Shown here piece by piece: positions 1-7,399 of a stretch of 10,364 nucleotides of DNA. Each line of letters opens with the position of its first letter. Position 1 is the first letter of the stretch. The notes below the pieces were generated by a model. That model was given only the letters and a program-made list of their open reading frames with translations, did no database searches and was not told the origin of the DNA. Location of the stretch: positions 45,921 to 56,284 of the forward strand of contig CAJTYI010000005.1 in assembly GCA_910584215.1 (NCBI GenBank), given 5' to 3'. The DNA is from an uncultured Roseburia sp. Lineage in GTDB: Bacteria; Bacillota; Clostridia; Lachnospirales; Lachnospiraceae. Both the position numbers and the translations under genes were made by a program.

Positions 1-33
1 GAGACGGGAAAGTCCTTGGACGGCAAGATGTGA
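1..33 (+). CDS. 3' tail of an unidentified upstream gene (partial)
   Basis: The first eleven codons in frame 1 are open and end in a TGA at 31-33, 28 bases before the aminotransferase start. The residues read ETGKSLDGKM. A second possibility is frame 3, open from base 3 to a TGA at 63-65, which would overlap the next ATG as ATGA. Neither tail is long enough to identify. In related legionaminic acid clusters the gene before the aminotransferase is often the nucleotide-sugar 4,6-dehydratase (LegB), and that activity is otherwise missing here, but neither tail shows a recognisable LegB ending. Confidence 0.3.
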   Translation, partial: ETGKSLDGKM

Positions 34-51
34 GCGTTTGGCTAGGATGCG

Positions 52-56
52 GGAGG
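52..56 (+). promoter_or_regulatory. Ribosome binding site of legC
   Basis: GGAGG preceded by GG, with a short spacer before the ATG at 62. It decides the start against the in-frame TTG at 38 and ATG at 47. Confidence 0.7.
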
Positions 57-61
57 ACAGA

Positions 62-1249
62 ATGAGACAGTTGATACCGTTATCGGTCCCCAATTTTGAG
101 GGGAATGAAAGAAAATATGTCGATGATGCGATTGAGCAGGCATGGGTGTCCACGGGCGGCGCTTATATCGAGCAGTTGGAGAGGGAGCTTTCCGCGTTTC
201 TTCACACCAAACAGACAGTGGCCGTTCAGAGCGGTACAGCAGCGCTGCATCTGTGCCTGATGGAGGCGGGGGTGCGGCCCGGCGACCTGGTGCTTGTGCC
301 GCCGCTTACGTTTATCGCGGCCGTCAATCCCATCCGCTATCAGGGTGCGAACCCGGTCTTTATCGACTGCGACGACAGTCTGTGCATCGACCCGCGCAAG
401 CTTGAGGCTTTTTGTGAAAATGAGTGTACGCTGGAGGACGGCAGGCTTGTGTACCGGGAGAACCAAAGGACAGTCCGCGCTTTGGTTGTCGTGCATGTAT
501 TTGGCAATATGGCGGATATGGATGCGATTATGGAGACGGCCAGAGCGTATCATTTGACCGTGATTGAGGACGCTACGGAGGCGCTTGGAACCTATTACAC
601 GGACGGAGCGCTGCGGGGAAAGTACGCGGGGACCATCGGCGATTACGGTGCGTTTTCTTTTAATGGCAATAAGATAATCACCACCGGAGGCGGGGGCGCT
701 GTCACGGCGGGAGAGCCGCGGGCGCTTGCACATATCCGCTATCTTTCGACCCAGGCCAAGGACGATCCGCAGTATTATATTCACCATGAGGTCGGATATA
801 ACTACCGGATGACAAATTTGCAGGCGGCGTTAGGCGTGGCCCAGATGGAGGAACTGCCGGATTTTATCGAGAGAAAGAAAAAAAATTATGATCTCTATGC
901 GCGTCTGTTTGCGGATTGCAACTTGTGCAGGCTGCTGCCGTTTCGCGAGAAAACCTCATCGAACCGGTGGTTTTATGCGCTGGAGATCGACACGGAGCGC
1001 GTACATGCGCCGATGCAAACGATCATTGCTGAACTGCAGGAACAGGGCGTGCAGACACGCGCTGTCTGGGGACTGATCTCAGACCAGAGGCCATATGTAC
1101 ACGAGACGGTTTATCAGCTGGAGAGGGCGCCGCACTATGCAAACCGCGTCATCAATATACCGTGCAGTACCAATATCACAGAAAAGGAGATCGTATATGC
1201 TGCGGACACCATCAAGCAGCTGCTGCGAAAACTTGCCGATGGAATTTGA
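62..1249 (+). CDS. legC: LegC-type PLP-dependent sugar aminotransferase (DegT/DnrJ/EryC1/StrS family)
   Basis: This is a 395-residue fold-type I aminotransferase, full length for the family. It would transfer an amino group from glutamate to C4 of a 4-keto-6-deoxy nucleotide sugar, the step after the 4,6-dehydratase in legionaminic acid synthesis. Visible signatures are the N-terminal IPLSVPNFEGNE typical of LegC proteins, the phosphate-binding SGTAALH (57-63), IEDATEALG with the cofactor-contacting Asp170, and SFNGNKIITTGGGG with the PLP lysine at Lys204. The ATG at 62 is chosen because GGGAGG lies six bases upstream; the in-frame TTG at 38 and ATG at 47 lack such a site and would add residues absent from the family. 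The 3' end overlaps the next gene by 11 bases. Family assignment is firm. LegC rather than another sugar aminotransferase rests on the N-terminal signature and the operon. Confidence 0.88.
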   Translation: MRQLIPLSVPNFEGNERKYVDDAIEQAWVSTGGAYIEQLERELSAFLHTKQTVAVQSGTAALHLCLMEAGVRPGDLVLVPPLTFIAAVNPIRYQGANPVFIDCDDSLCIDPRKLEAFCENECTLEDGRLVYRENQRTVRALVVVHVFGNMADMDAIMETARAYHLTVIEDATEALGTYYTDGALRGKYAGTIGDYGAFSFNGNKIITTGGGGAVTAGEPRALAHIRYLSTQAKDDPQYYIHHEVGYNYRMTNLQAALGVAQMEELPDFIERKKKNYDLYARLFADCNLCRLLPFREKTSSNRWFYALEIDTERVHAPMQTIIAELQEQGVQTRAVWGLISDQRPYVHETVYQLERAPHYANRVINIPCSTNITEKEIVYAADTIKQLLRKLADGI

Positions 1250-2321
1250 AGAACGGAAGAAATATCTGGGAAGCGCTAAATTAACTATTATCGAGGCCAT
1301 GCAAAAAATTGACCAGAATAACCGGGGCATCTTATATATCGTCGAAGAGAGCGGGGAGATGCTCGGCAGCCTGACGGACGGGGATATCCGCAGGTGGATT
1401 ATTAGGACGGGAAAGCTCGACGGGTGTGTGGAACAGGTGATGTATGCCAATACAAAATATCTGACAGAAAACGAGCGTGAGAGCGCCATGGAGTATATGC
1501 TGGCTGAAAATCTCTCCTCCGTCCCCATCCTTGGCGCCGACAGGGAGATCGTCGATATTATCTTCCGCGACGGGAGCGGGAGAGCCGATGCGCGAGCGAG
1601 CGGCAATGCACTCTTGGGGATTCCGGTCGTGATTATGGCCGGAGGAAAGGGCACGAGGCTTTACCCGTTTACGAAGATTCTGCCCAAGCCGCTGATACCG
1701 ATTGGGGATATCCCGATCTTAGAGCGGATTATCGAGCGGTTTTGCGCCTACGGCGCCGATCAATTTTATCTGACCGTAAATTATAAAAAAGAAATGATCA
1801 AATCATATTTTAATGAGCTTGCTCCCGCTTATGGGCTGCGCTATGTCGAGGAGGAGCTTGCTCTGGGTACGGCGGGAAGCCTTCGCCTGATCGAGGAGAA
1901 ATTTGATGTTCCCGTCATCGTCAGCAACTGCGACACGCTGATCGAGGCGGATTATGAAAAGGTGCTGGCTTATCACAGAGAATCCCATAACGCCCTGACG
2001 ATCGTGGCGGCGCTGAAGAATACGACGATCCCTTACGGCGTGATACACTCCAAGGAGCAGGGAATTGTGTCGTCCATGGAAGAGAAGCCCTGTATGTCCT
2101 ATTTTATCAATACCGGGATGTACGTCATCTGCCCGGAGTACATAAAGAGAATTCCAAAAGGGCGCGTATACCATATGACAGATCTTGCGGAGGCGCTCAT
2201 CGCGGACGGATGCAAAGTCGGCATGTATCCCATCAGTGAAAATTCTTTTTGGGATATGGGCGAGTTTAAAGAGATGAAAAAAATGGAAGACAGAATCAAT
2301 CACGGTTTTGTCCGCGGTTGA
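1239..2321 (+). CDS. ptmE: PtmE-like sugar-1-phosphate nucleotidyltransferase with N-terminal CBS domain pair
   Basis: This 360-residue protein has two parts. Residues 1 to about 115 form a CBS pair, with GSLTDGDIRR (43-52) in the first copy and SSVPILGADREIV (93-105) in the second. Residues 129-350 are a nucleotidyltransferase domain with AGGKGTRL (134-141), the substrate lysine in LPKPLIPI (Lys150), the metal-site NCD (230-232) and EEKP (281-284). The same architecture occurs in Campylobacter PtmE, a glucosamine-1-phosphate guanylyltransferase that feeds the GDP-linked legionaminic acid route. The nucleotide used here cannot be read from sequence. The CBS pair may sense a nucleotide, which is inference. 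The ATG at 1239 lies inside the end of legC, an 11-base overlap with no strong ribosome site, so translation may be coupled. The open frame extends upstream to 1095, but that part reads as out-of-frame legC sequence. Confidence 0.82.
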   Translation: MEFEERKKYLGSAKLTIIEAMQKIDQNNRGILYIVEESGEMLGSLTDGDIRRWIIRTGKLDGCVEQVMYANTKYLTENERESAMEYMLAENLSSVPILGADREIVDIIFRDGSGRADARASGNALLGIPVVIMAGGKGTRLYPFTKILPKPLIPIGDIPILERIIERFCAYGADQFYLTVNYKKEMIKSYFNELAPAYGLRYVEEELALGTAGSLRLIEEKFDVPVIVSNCDTLIEADYEKVLAYHRESHNALTIVAALKNTTIPYGVIHSKEQGIVSSMEEKPCMSYFINTGMYVICPEYIKRIPKGRVYHMTDLAEALIADGCKVGMYPISENSFWDMGEFKEMKKMEDRINHGFVRG

Positions 2322-2327
2322 AAGGAG
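2321..2327 (+). promoter_or_regulatory. Ribosome binding site of the deacetylase-like gene
   Basis: AAAGGAG starts on the last base of the preceding stop codon and lies nine bases before the ATG at 2337. Confidence 0.6.
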
Positions 2328-2336
2328 CGTGCGTTT

Positions 2337-3680
2337 ATGAGCCGGACGGTATTTGTTGTGCACTGTGTGGATACGGAGGGGCCTCTCTATGAGACGCCTG
2401 CCGTGCCTTTTGAACAGATCAAAAATATTTTTGGGATAGAGATAGAGCCTTCGCGGGAAAATTTGATCAGGCTGCAAAATGGAGAGCTTGACCTGGGAGG
2501 AAAAGAGGAGGCCATTAAAAATTTAGTCGATCTGCACCGGATTACGACCAGGGGAACCTGGGAGGAGATTGACGAAATGCTGGCACAGGTGACGTCCGAA
2601 GCGTACCGCAGGCAGCTTTTGGACGCTGACGGAAACGGGTGGGTGTTCAATTGGTTTTGCATGGATCATGTCGGCTTTACCGGCAACAATCCGCGCAGGA
2701 GGGACGCCGGATACCACCGGATTTTTGATCATTATGCAGCGCTGGCCAAAAAGCAAAATGCAGGCGATTTTATCGGTTTTCATTATCATCCGCTTCCCAT
2801 ATCCGGCAACTACAATGATTCCGGGACCTCATACTGGGGCGGCGAAAATCTCAATCAGATACTGACGCGCAAGATCATCGACCGCGGTTGGTTCCCGAGT
2901 GCGTTTCGCCCGGGATTTCACACCGAGCGGCCCGATTCCCACTGGTTTTTAGAACAATGGATACCGTTTGATTATGGAAATCAGGCATGCGAAGCAAGCG
3001 AGACGGGGCAGACCGATCTGGAAAACGGAAGATTTGGCGATTGGAGGTATGCGCCGCTGGAATGGTATCCCTATCATCCGTCGCACGACGACTATCAGAG
3101 CAAGGGAAGCTGTAGGAGATGGATTGCGCGCTGCCTGAATATGTATGCGAGAACCAGACAGATCACACAGCAGGATGTGGAGGCGGCGTTTGTGGCGGCT
3201 TCTGCGGGGGACGATACGATCTTGTCTTTTACTGATCACGATTATAAAGATATGGCGTTTGAGATTGACAGGGTCAGAGATATGATCGCGGCGGCTTCTG
3301 CGAAGTATCCCGGGGTTCGCTTTGTCTACGCCAATGCGGTGGAGGCGATGCGAAAAGCGTTAAAGCTGCCGTATCAGGACTTTTCTCTGGACGCATACAC
3401 CGTGAAAGGCGAGGGACCCAGACGTCTTGTCGTGAAAGTGGATGCAGATATTTTTGGACCGCAGCCGTTTTTAGCGCTGAAAACAAAAGATGGGCGCTAT
3501 ATTTGGGAGAATTTTGATGTGTCCGTCCCAAGGCGCGAGTGGAGTTATACATTTGACTCCAACACGATCGACTTGCAGGAGATTGATACGATCGGCGTGG
3601 CGGCCAATCATGCCTGCGGGATAGCCCGGGTAGTTTTGCTGCGCGATGGCCGCAGAGAAGCATATGCCTATCAAACATGA
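2337..3680 (+). CDS. Divergent polysaccharide-deacetylase-like (NodB/CE4-type) protein with extra C-terminal domain, unknown substrate
   Basis: The 447-residue product has no signal peptide or membrane segment, so it is probably cytoplasmic. Residues 1 to about 345 carry what look like degenerate NodB motifs: VHCVDTEGP (8-16; Asp12 in the place of the TFDD motif), GFHYHPLP (147-154; paired His149 and His151, candidate metal ligands), AFRPGFHTE (189-197; the RxP-like motif), a FDYGN stretch (211-215), and LSFTDHDYKDM (296-306) near the end. A C-terminal part from about 350, rich in alternating hydrophobic residues, looks like a small beta-sandwich. Members of the deacetylase superfamily remove N- or O-acyl groups from sugars using a metal. 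In a cytoplasmic nonulosonate operon this one might act on a nucleotide sugar or on the free or CMP-activated acid, but that is inference. It lies 15 bases after the nucleotidyltransferase gene. The family call is moderate and the substrate is unknown. Confidence 0.6.
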   Translation: MSRTVFVVHCVDTEGPLYETPAVPFEQIKNIFGIEIEPSRENLIRLQNGELDLGGKEEAIKNLVDLHRITTRGTWEEIDEMLAQVTSEAYRRQLLDADGNGWVFNWFCMDHVGFTGNNPRRRDAGYHRIFDHYAALAKKQNAGDFIGFHYHPLPISGNYNDSGTSYWGGENLNQILTRKIIDRGWFPSAFRPGFHTERPDSHWFLEQWIPFDYGNQACEASETGQTDLENGRFGDWRYAPLEWYPYHPSHDDYQSKGSCRRWIARCLNMYARTRQITQQDVEAAFVAASAGDDTILSFTDHDYKDMAFEIDRVRDMIAAASAKYPGVRFVYANAVEAMRKALKLPYQDFSLDAYTVKGEGPRRLVVKVDADIFGPQPFLALKTKDGRYIWENFDVSVPRREWSYTFDSNTIDLQEIDTIGVAANHACGIARVVLLRDGRREAYAYQT

Positions 3681-3813
3681 GAACTTTAGAATAAGGGCAA
3701 TGCATCGTCGATTAAAGCCAATGTGGCCGATGGAAATTCAGGCAAGTCATTTGGCGAAATATGAACAGGTCAGTACACTAGAAGCGCTGGTCCCGGACGG
3801 AGGAGGAACATGA
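3646..3813 (+). CDS. Possible small ORF of 37 to 55 residues, unknown function
   Basis: The longest gap in the operon (3681-3809) is covered by an open frame in frame 1, which opens after a TAG at 3631-3633. It can start at ATG 3646 (55 residues), 3664 (49) or 3700 (37) and stops at 3811-3813, overlapping the next ATG as ATGA. The first two starts overlap the end of the deacetylase-like gene. The tail reads KYEQVSTLEALVPDGGGT and the composition is basic near the N-terminus (HRRLKP). No start has a good ribosome site; AAGGG just before 3700 is the nearest, and its spacing is too short. I recognise no family. It could be a genuine small protein coupled to its neighbours, the remnant of a lost gene, or chance. 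There is no hairpin followed by a T-run, so the gap is not an obvious terminator. Confidence 0.25.
   Translation: MAAEKHMPIKHENFRIRAMHRRLKPMWPMEIQASHLAKYEQVSTLEALVPDGGGT
3799..3806 (+). promoter_or_regulatory. Ribosome binding site of the acetyltransferase gene
   Basis: GGAGGAGG contains two overlapping Shine-Dalgarno cores three and six bases before the ATG at 3810. It is the strongest such site in the window and confirms that start. Confidence 0.7.
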
Positions 3814-4433
3814 GAAAATTAATTCTTGTCGGAGGCGGAGGCCACTGCAAATCCGTGATCGATACGGTACGGCGTCTGCAAAGATACGACGAAGTTGTCA
3901 TTGTAGACGCGGCGTATCCCGACTGCCGCAAGGTGCTCGATGTCGTAGCCGTCGGTGATGACGCGGCGCTGCCGGAACTTAAAAAAGCGGGATTTGACGA
4001 GGCATTCGTCTCGGTGGGCAGCGTAAAGAGTACTGCGCTTCGGCGGTCTTTGTACCGGCAGTTAAAAGAATACGGTTTTTCGCTGCCTGCTATCGTTGAC
4101 CCGTCGGCATGTGTTTCACCGTATGCGAGACTGGCCGAAGGCGTATTTGTCGCAAAAGGAGCTGTGGTTAATGCGGACGCTAAGATTGGACGGATGGCGA
4201 TCGTCAATACGAGGGCGGTCGTGGAGCACGATTGTGTGGTCGGAGATTTTGCACACGTCGCGGTGGGCGCGGTTTTATGCGGGGGCGTGAGCGTCGGAAT
4301 CGATGTGCTGATCGGAGCGGGGGCAACGGTCATTCAGGGGATTGGCATAGGCGACGGCGCGATCGTGGGCGCAGGGAGCACGGTGGTGCGCGGCGTCAGA
4401 GCAGGTCAAAATGTAAAGGGACTGGTGAAGTGA
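3810..4433 (+). CDS. legH: LegH/NeuD/PglD-type sugar O/N-acyltransferase (left-handed beta-helix)
   Basis: A 207-residue acyltransferase of the NeuD/PglD/LegH family, full length. The N-terminal Rossmann-like substrate-binding half starts ILVGGGGHCKSVID (5-18), matching the glycine-rich GxGGHxK motif of PglD. The C-terminal half from about 100 is a hexapeptide-repeat left-handed beta-helix, with VVEHDCVVGDFAHVA (138-151) holding His140, which aligns with the PglD catalytic base, and His149. In legionaminic acid synthesis LegH moves acetyl from acetyl-CoA to the C4 amine just added by LegC. This position in the operon fits that role. NeuD-type O-acetylation or another acyl donor cannot be ruled out from sequence. 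Confidence 0.85.
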   Translation: MRKLILVGGGGHCKSVIDTVRRLQRYDEVVIVDAAYPDCRKVLDVVAVGDDAALPELKKAGFDEAFVSVGSVKSTALRRSLYRQLKEYGFSLPAIVDPSACVSPYARLAEGVFVAKGAVVNADAKIGRMAIVNTRAVVEHDCVVGDFAHVAVGAVLCGGVSVGIDVLIGAGATVIQGIGIGDGAIVGAGSTVVRGVRAGQNVKGLVK

Positions 4434-4435
4434 GG

Positions 4436-5431
4436 ATGAGCAGGATATTGATTATCGCGGAGGCGGGCGTCAACCATAACGGTGATCTGAAAATGGCGGA
4501 GGAGATGATACGGACGGCCAAGGACTGCGGCGCGGATATCGTTAAATTTCAGACGGCGAAACTGGATGCGCTTGTGTCAAAGCGGGCAGCGATGGCGGAT
4601 TATCAGAAAAAGAATACGGGACGCGAACAGTCGCAAAAGGAGATGCTTAAAAAACTCCTTTTGCCGTTTGAAGATTTTACCCATCTTTTCGCCTGCTGCC
4701 AGGAAAATGGGATACAATTTCTCTCCACCCCGTTTGATTTGGAGAGTATCGATTTTTTGGATGGGATGGTCGAATTGTGGAAAATCCCGTCGGGTGAGAT
4801 CACCAATTATCCGTATCTGGCGAAGATCGGGCAGACAGGAAAGAACGTGCTCTTATCCACCGGCATGAGCGACTGCGGTGAGATACGGCAGGCGGTGGAT
4901 ACGCTGCGGGAGTATGGCACGTCTAAGATCACGCTTTTGCACTGCACGAGCGAATACCCGGCGCCGCTTCAAGAGGTCAATCTGCGTGCCATGGGAGCCT
5001 TGCAAAAAGAGTTTTCCTGTCCCGTCGGTTATTCCGATCATACACAGGGGATCGCGGTCGCCCTGGCCGCAGCGGCCACGGGGGCGGTGGTGATCGAGAA
5101 GCATTTTACGCTCGATCGGTGTCTGCCGGGGCCTGACCATAGGGCGAGCCTGGAGCCGCGCGAATTTAAAGAAATGGTCGAAGGCATCCGTGCGATCGAG
5201 CTGGCGCTGGGGGATGAGGTCAAGGCGCCGACGGCGTCGGAGCAAAAAAACAGAGAAGTTGCCCGCAAGAGTATTGTCGCGGCGAGAGCGATCGCAAAAG
5301 GGGAACGGCTGACGGAGGAAAACCTGACGACGAAGAGGCCGGGAAACGGGATATCGCCGATGCGGTGGAGAGAGGTGCTGGGAAAGCGGGCCGTGCGGGA
5401 TTTCATGGAGGATGATTTGATCGAATTATGA
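4436..5431 (+). CDS. legI: LegI/NeuB-type nonulosonic acid synthase
   Basis: This 331-residue synthase condenses a six-carbon amino sugar with phosphoenolpyruvate to give the nine-carbon acid (legionaminic acid if the pathway call is right), releasing phosphate. The N-terminal TIM-barrel (about 1-265) begins ILIIAEAGVNHNGD and carries KFQTAKLD (37-44), STPFD (97-101), the substrate stretch KIPSGEITN (116-124), and the metal ligands His202 in GYSDHT and His223 in EKHFTL. The C-terminal antifreeze-like SAF domain (about 276-331) has RKSIVAARAIAKGE and the loop KRPGNGISP (300-308). The ATG at 4436 is two bases after legH. The open frame continues upstream to 4232, but there it is legH read in another frame. 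NeuB, LegI and PseI share this fold; YQKKNTG followed by MLKKLLLPFEDF is more like LegI/NeuB than PseI. Confidence 0.88.
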   Translation: MSRILIIAEAGVNHNGDLKMAEEMIRTAKDCGADIVKFQTAKLDALVSKRAAMADYQKKNTGREQSQKEMLKKLLLPFEDFTHLFACCQENGIQFLSTPFDLESIDFLDGMVELWKIPSGEITNYPYLAKIGQTGKNVLLSTGMSDCGEIRQAVDTLREYGTSKITLLHCTSEYPAPLQEVNLRAMGALQKEFSCPVGYSDHTQGIAVALAAAATGAVVIEKHFTLDRCLPGPDHRASLEPREFKEMVEGIRAIELALGDEVKAPTASEQKNREVARKSIVAARAIAKGERLTEENLTTKRPGNGISPMRWREVLGKRAVRDFMEDDLIEL

Positions 5432-6582
5432 AAAAGATTGCAATAGTGACTTCCACGAGGGCTGACTACGGAATACTCACACCGTTGATTCGCGCCGTGC
5501 ATGAAGAGGATGAGCTCGAACTGAGACTGATGGTGACGGGGACTCATTTGTCGGGGGCGTTTGGGGATACGGTTTCGATGATCGAGGAGGACGGTTTTCC
5601 GATTGCCTGCCGGGTGCCGATTATGGAGGAGGGAAATCTGCCGTGCGATATCTCCGTTATGATGGCAAATGCGCTGTGCTCTTTTGCGCGCATTTTTGCG
5701 GCCGAGCGGCCTGACTTTCTGGTACTGTTGGGCGATCGGACGGAGATGCTTGGCGTCGCTGCGGCGGCGGTAAACGAGCGCATACCGATTGCCCATATTC
5801 ACGGCGGCGAGGTCACAGAGGGAGCGGTGGACGACTGCATCCGGCACGCGCTTAGCAAGATGAGCTACCTGCATTTTACCGCGGCGGAGATTTACCGCAG
5901 AAGAGTGATTCAGCTTGGCGAGAGCCCCAAGCGGGTATTTAACGTCGGGGCGCTTGGGGCGGAGAATATTTTACATGCCAATCTGATGGAGGAGCCGGAA
6001 GTGCGGGAGTTTTTGTCGATTCCAGGACACATGCCCTATGCTGCCGTGACCTTTCACCCGGTAACGCTCGAGGCTTTTACGGCGGAGCAGCAGGTGAGAG
6101 AACTCTGCCAGGCTATGGAGAGCAGGGCGGATATCTTTTATCTGATTACCATGGCCAACGCAGACGTCGGCGGCGATGACGTCAACCGTTTGTTCCGCAG
6201 CTTTGCGGGAGATCACACGACAAACGTGAAGATGGTTTCTAATCTTGGGATGCGTTGGTATCTGAGCGCGGTAAAATATGCCTCGTTTGTGCTCGGCAAT
6301 TCGTCGAGCGGAATTATTGAGGCCCCGGTGCTTGGAACGCCCACGGTGAATATCGGTGACAGACAAAAAGGCAGGTGTATGCCAAAGACAGTCATCTGCT
6401 GTGAGCCGGAGTGCGGGAGTATAAAGGACGCGATGCACAGGGCGGAGGAAATGGCACATGAGCCTGTTTTTCTGTATGGAGACGGCAGCACGTCGCAGAA
6501 AATCGTAGCGATCATAAAGCGATTTTTGCTGCCGAAAGCTGTGGATCTCAAAAAAGGGTTTTACGATATTTATGGAGGTTAG
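5428..6582 (+). CDS. legG: LegG/NeuC-type hydrolysing nucleotide-sugar 2-epimerase
   Basis: A 384-residue hydrolysing 2-epimerase of the NeuC/LegG family (GT-B fold, related to WecB). It inverts C2 and releases the nucleotide from a UDP- or GDP-linked di-N-acetyl sugar, making the free hexose used by LegI. Motifs are TSTRADYG (8-15), LGDRTEML (101-108), HIHGGEVTEGAVDD (123-136), FHPVT (209-213), NSSSGIIEAP (291-300) and the nucleotide-binding GDRQKGR (310-316). The start ATG overlaps the legI stop as ATGA, so the synthase and the enzyme supplying its substrate are probably translated together; a GGAGG lies rather far upstream (5407). Length is normal for the family. Sequence alone does not separate UDP from GDP use. 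Confidence 0.88.
   Translation: MKKIAIVTSTRADYGILTPLIRAVHEEDELELRLMVTGTHLSGAFGDTVSMIEEDGFPIACRVPIMEEGNLPCDISVMMANALCSFARIFAAERPDFLVLLGDRTEMLGVAAAAVNERIPIAHIHGGEVTEGAVDDCIRHALSKMSYLHFTAAEIYRRRVIQLGESPKRVFNVGALGAENILHANLMEEPEVREFLSIPGHMPYAAVTFHPVTLEAFTAEQQVRELCQAMESRADIFYLITMANADVGGDDVNRLFRSFAGDHTTNVKMVSNLGMRWYLSAVKYASFVLGNSSSGIIEAPVLGTPTVNIGDRQKGRCMPKTVICCEPECGSIKDAMHRAEEMAHEPVFLYGDGSTSQKIVAIIKRFLLPKAVDLKKGFYDIYGG
6574..6578 (+). promoter_or_regulatory. Ribosome binding site of the methyltransferase gene
   Basis: GGAGG sits inside the last codons of legG, eight bases before the ATG at 6587. It sets the start there rather than at the in-frame ATG at 6572, which overlaps the site itself. Confidence 0.65.
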
Positions 6583-6586
6583 CGGG

Positions 6587-7363
6587 ATGGACAGAAAAGA
6601 GTACTGGAATCAGGAATACACGAAATACTGGAAAGCGGCGACGACGGAAGCCAACAGCGAGGGAGCCGTAAGCCACATCAAAAAAACGACGGAGGGAGAT
6701 TATAAGACGCCGGGCGAGGAAGTGATGATTCGCTTTTTTGAGACGCTACAATATGAGAAAACGGACAGGCTTTTGGATTACGGATGCGGTTTTGGACGGT
6801 TCTACCCGTTTTTTGGGACACGCACCGATTATTACGGGATCGACATCTCGCAGAGTATGATCGACGAATGTGTGAGAAGATTTCCCGAGAGCGCCGGTAA
6901 GTTTACCGTGGCCGAGGGCGAAGAACTGCCGTTTGCGGACAATTATTTTGATAAGATCATCTGTTTTGGTGTGTTTGACGCCTGTTATCAGGAGAGCGCG
7001 CTTTCCCAGATGCTGCGCGTCTGCCGTACGGGAGGTACGATTCTGATTACGGGAAAGAACACACGCTATCATGCAAACGATGAGCAGGCGCATATAGCCG
7101 AGGAGGCGGCCAGGGGCAAGGGGCATCCCAATTATTTTACGGACCTCAGCAATATGGAGGAGCAGCTAAAACCGTACGTTACATTCAAACAGCGGCGCTA
7201 CTATGCCTATCGCGGCGATTTTGCCAACGACTGCTATACGGACGTGATGCCGGAGCGGTTTTATGAGTGGGCGCTTGTTCTGGAAAAGAAGCGGCATGCG
7301 TCCGCTGCATTTGAACCATTTGCGGACGCGTATTCGGATACCTGGAGGGCGAAGACAAATTAA
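6587..7363 (+). CDS. Class I SAM-dependent methyltransferase
   Basis: The 258-residue protein carries a methyltransferase core of the Methyltransf_11/25 type: RLLDYGCGFGRF (61-72) is the SAM-binding glycine-rich motif, Asp85 in YGIDIS is the acidic residue that binds the ribose, ELPFADNYFDKI (113-124) is motif II-III and MLRVCRTGGTILITGKN (142-158) is the following strand. The first 40 residues (EYWNQEYTKYWKAA) and the aromatic C-terminal region are probably substrate-specific. It lies four bases after legG and inside a nonulosonate operon, so a likely role is N- or O-methylation of the sugar acid or its acyl group. N-methylated legionaminic acids are known from Campylobacter and clostridial flagellins. 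Which atom is methylated is not visible. A role on another metabolite is possible. Confidence 0.75.
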   Translation: MDRKEYWNQEYTKYWKAATTEANSEGAVSHIKKTTEGDYKTPGEEVMIRFFETLQYEKTDRLLDYGCGFGRFYPFFGTRTDYYGIDISQSMIDECVRRFPESAGKFTVAEGEELPFADNYFDKIICFGVFDACYQESALSQMLRVCRTGGTILITGKNTRYHANDEQAHIAEEAARGKGHPNYFTDLSNMEEQLKPYVTFKQRRYYAYRGDFANDCYTDVMPERFYEWALVLEKKRHASAAFEPFADAYSDTWRAKTN

Positions 7364-7386
7364 GGGAACATGCCAAAAGTGTGATT

Positions 7387-7392
7387 GGGAGG
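7387..7392 (+). promoter_or_regulatory. Ribosome binding site fixing a GTG start
   Basis: GGGAGG lies seven bases before the GTG at 7400, favouring that start over the in-frame TTG at 7385, which overlaps the site. Confidence 0.65.
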
Positions 7393-7399
7393 ATGCGAA

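Noticed and set aside
38..61. Upstream TTG and ATG starts for legC
   Set aside because: The GGGAGG site is correctly placed only for the ATG at 62, and the extra residues do not match the family N-terminus.
80..787. Reverse-strand open frame of 235 codons inside legC
   Set aside because: Fully antisense to a gene with clear PLP aminotransferase motifs; Arg/Leu-rich with no domain.
3274..3705. Reverse-strand open frame reaching into the gap after the deacetylase-like gene
   Set aside because: Nearly all of it is antisense to that gene, its composition is Pro/Ser/Arg-rich and it lacks a ribosome site or family.
3681..3809. Terminator or promoter in the largest gap
   Set aside because: No stable stem followed by a T-run and no convincing -35/-10 pair; genes on both sides look like one operon.
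4232..4435. N-terminal extension of the synthase
   Set aside because: It is Arg/Gly-rich and is the acetyltransferase gene read out of frame; family similarity starts at the ATG at 4436.
5038..5874. Long reverse-strand open frame of 278 codons across legI and legG
   Set aside because: It lies antisense to two well-supported genes, spans their junction, has a basic, Arg/His/Ser-rich composition and no recognisable motif; it is a shadow of GC-rich codons.
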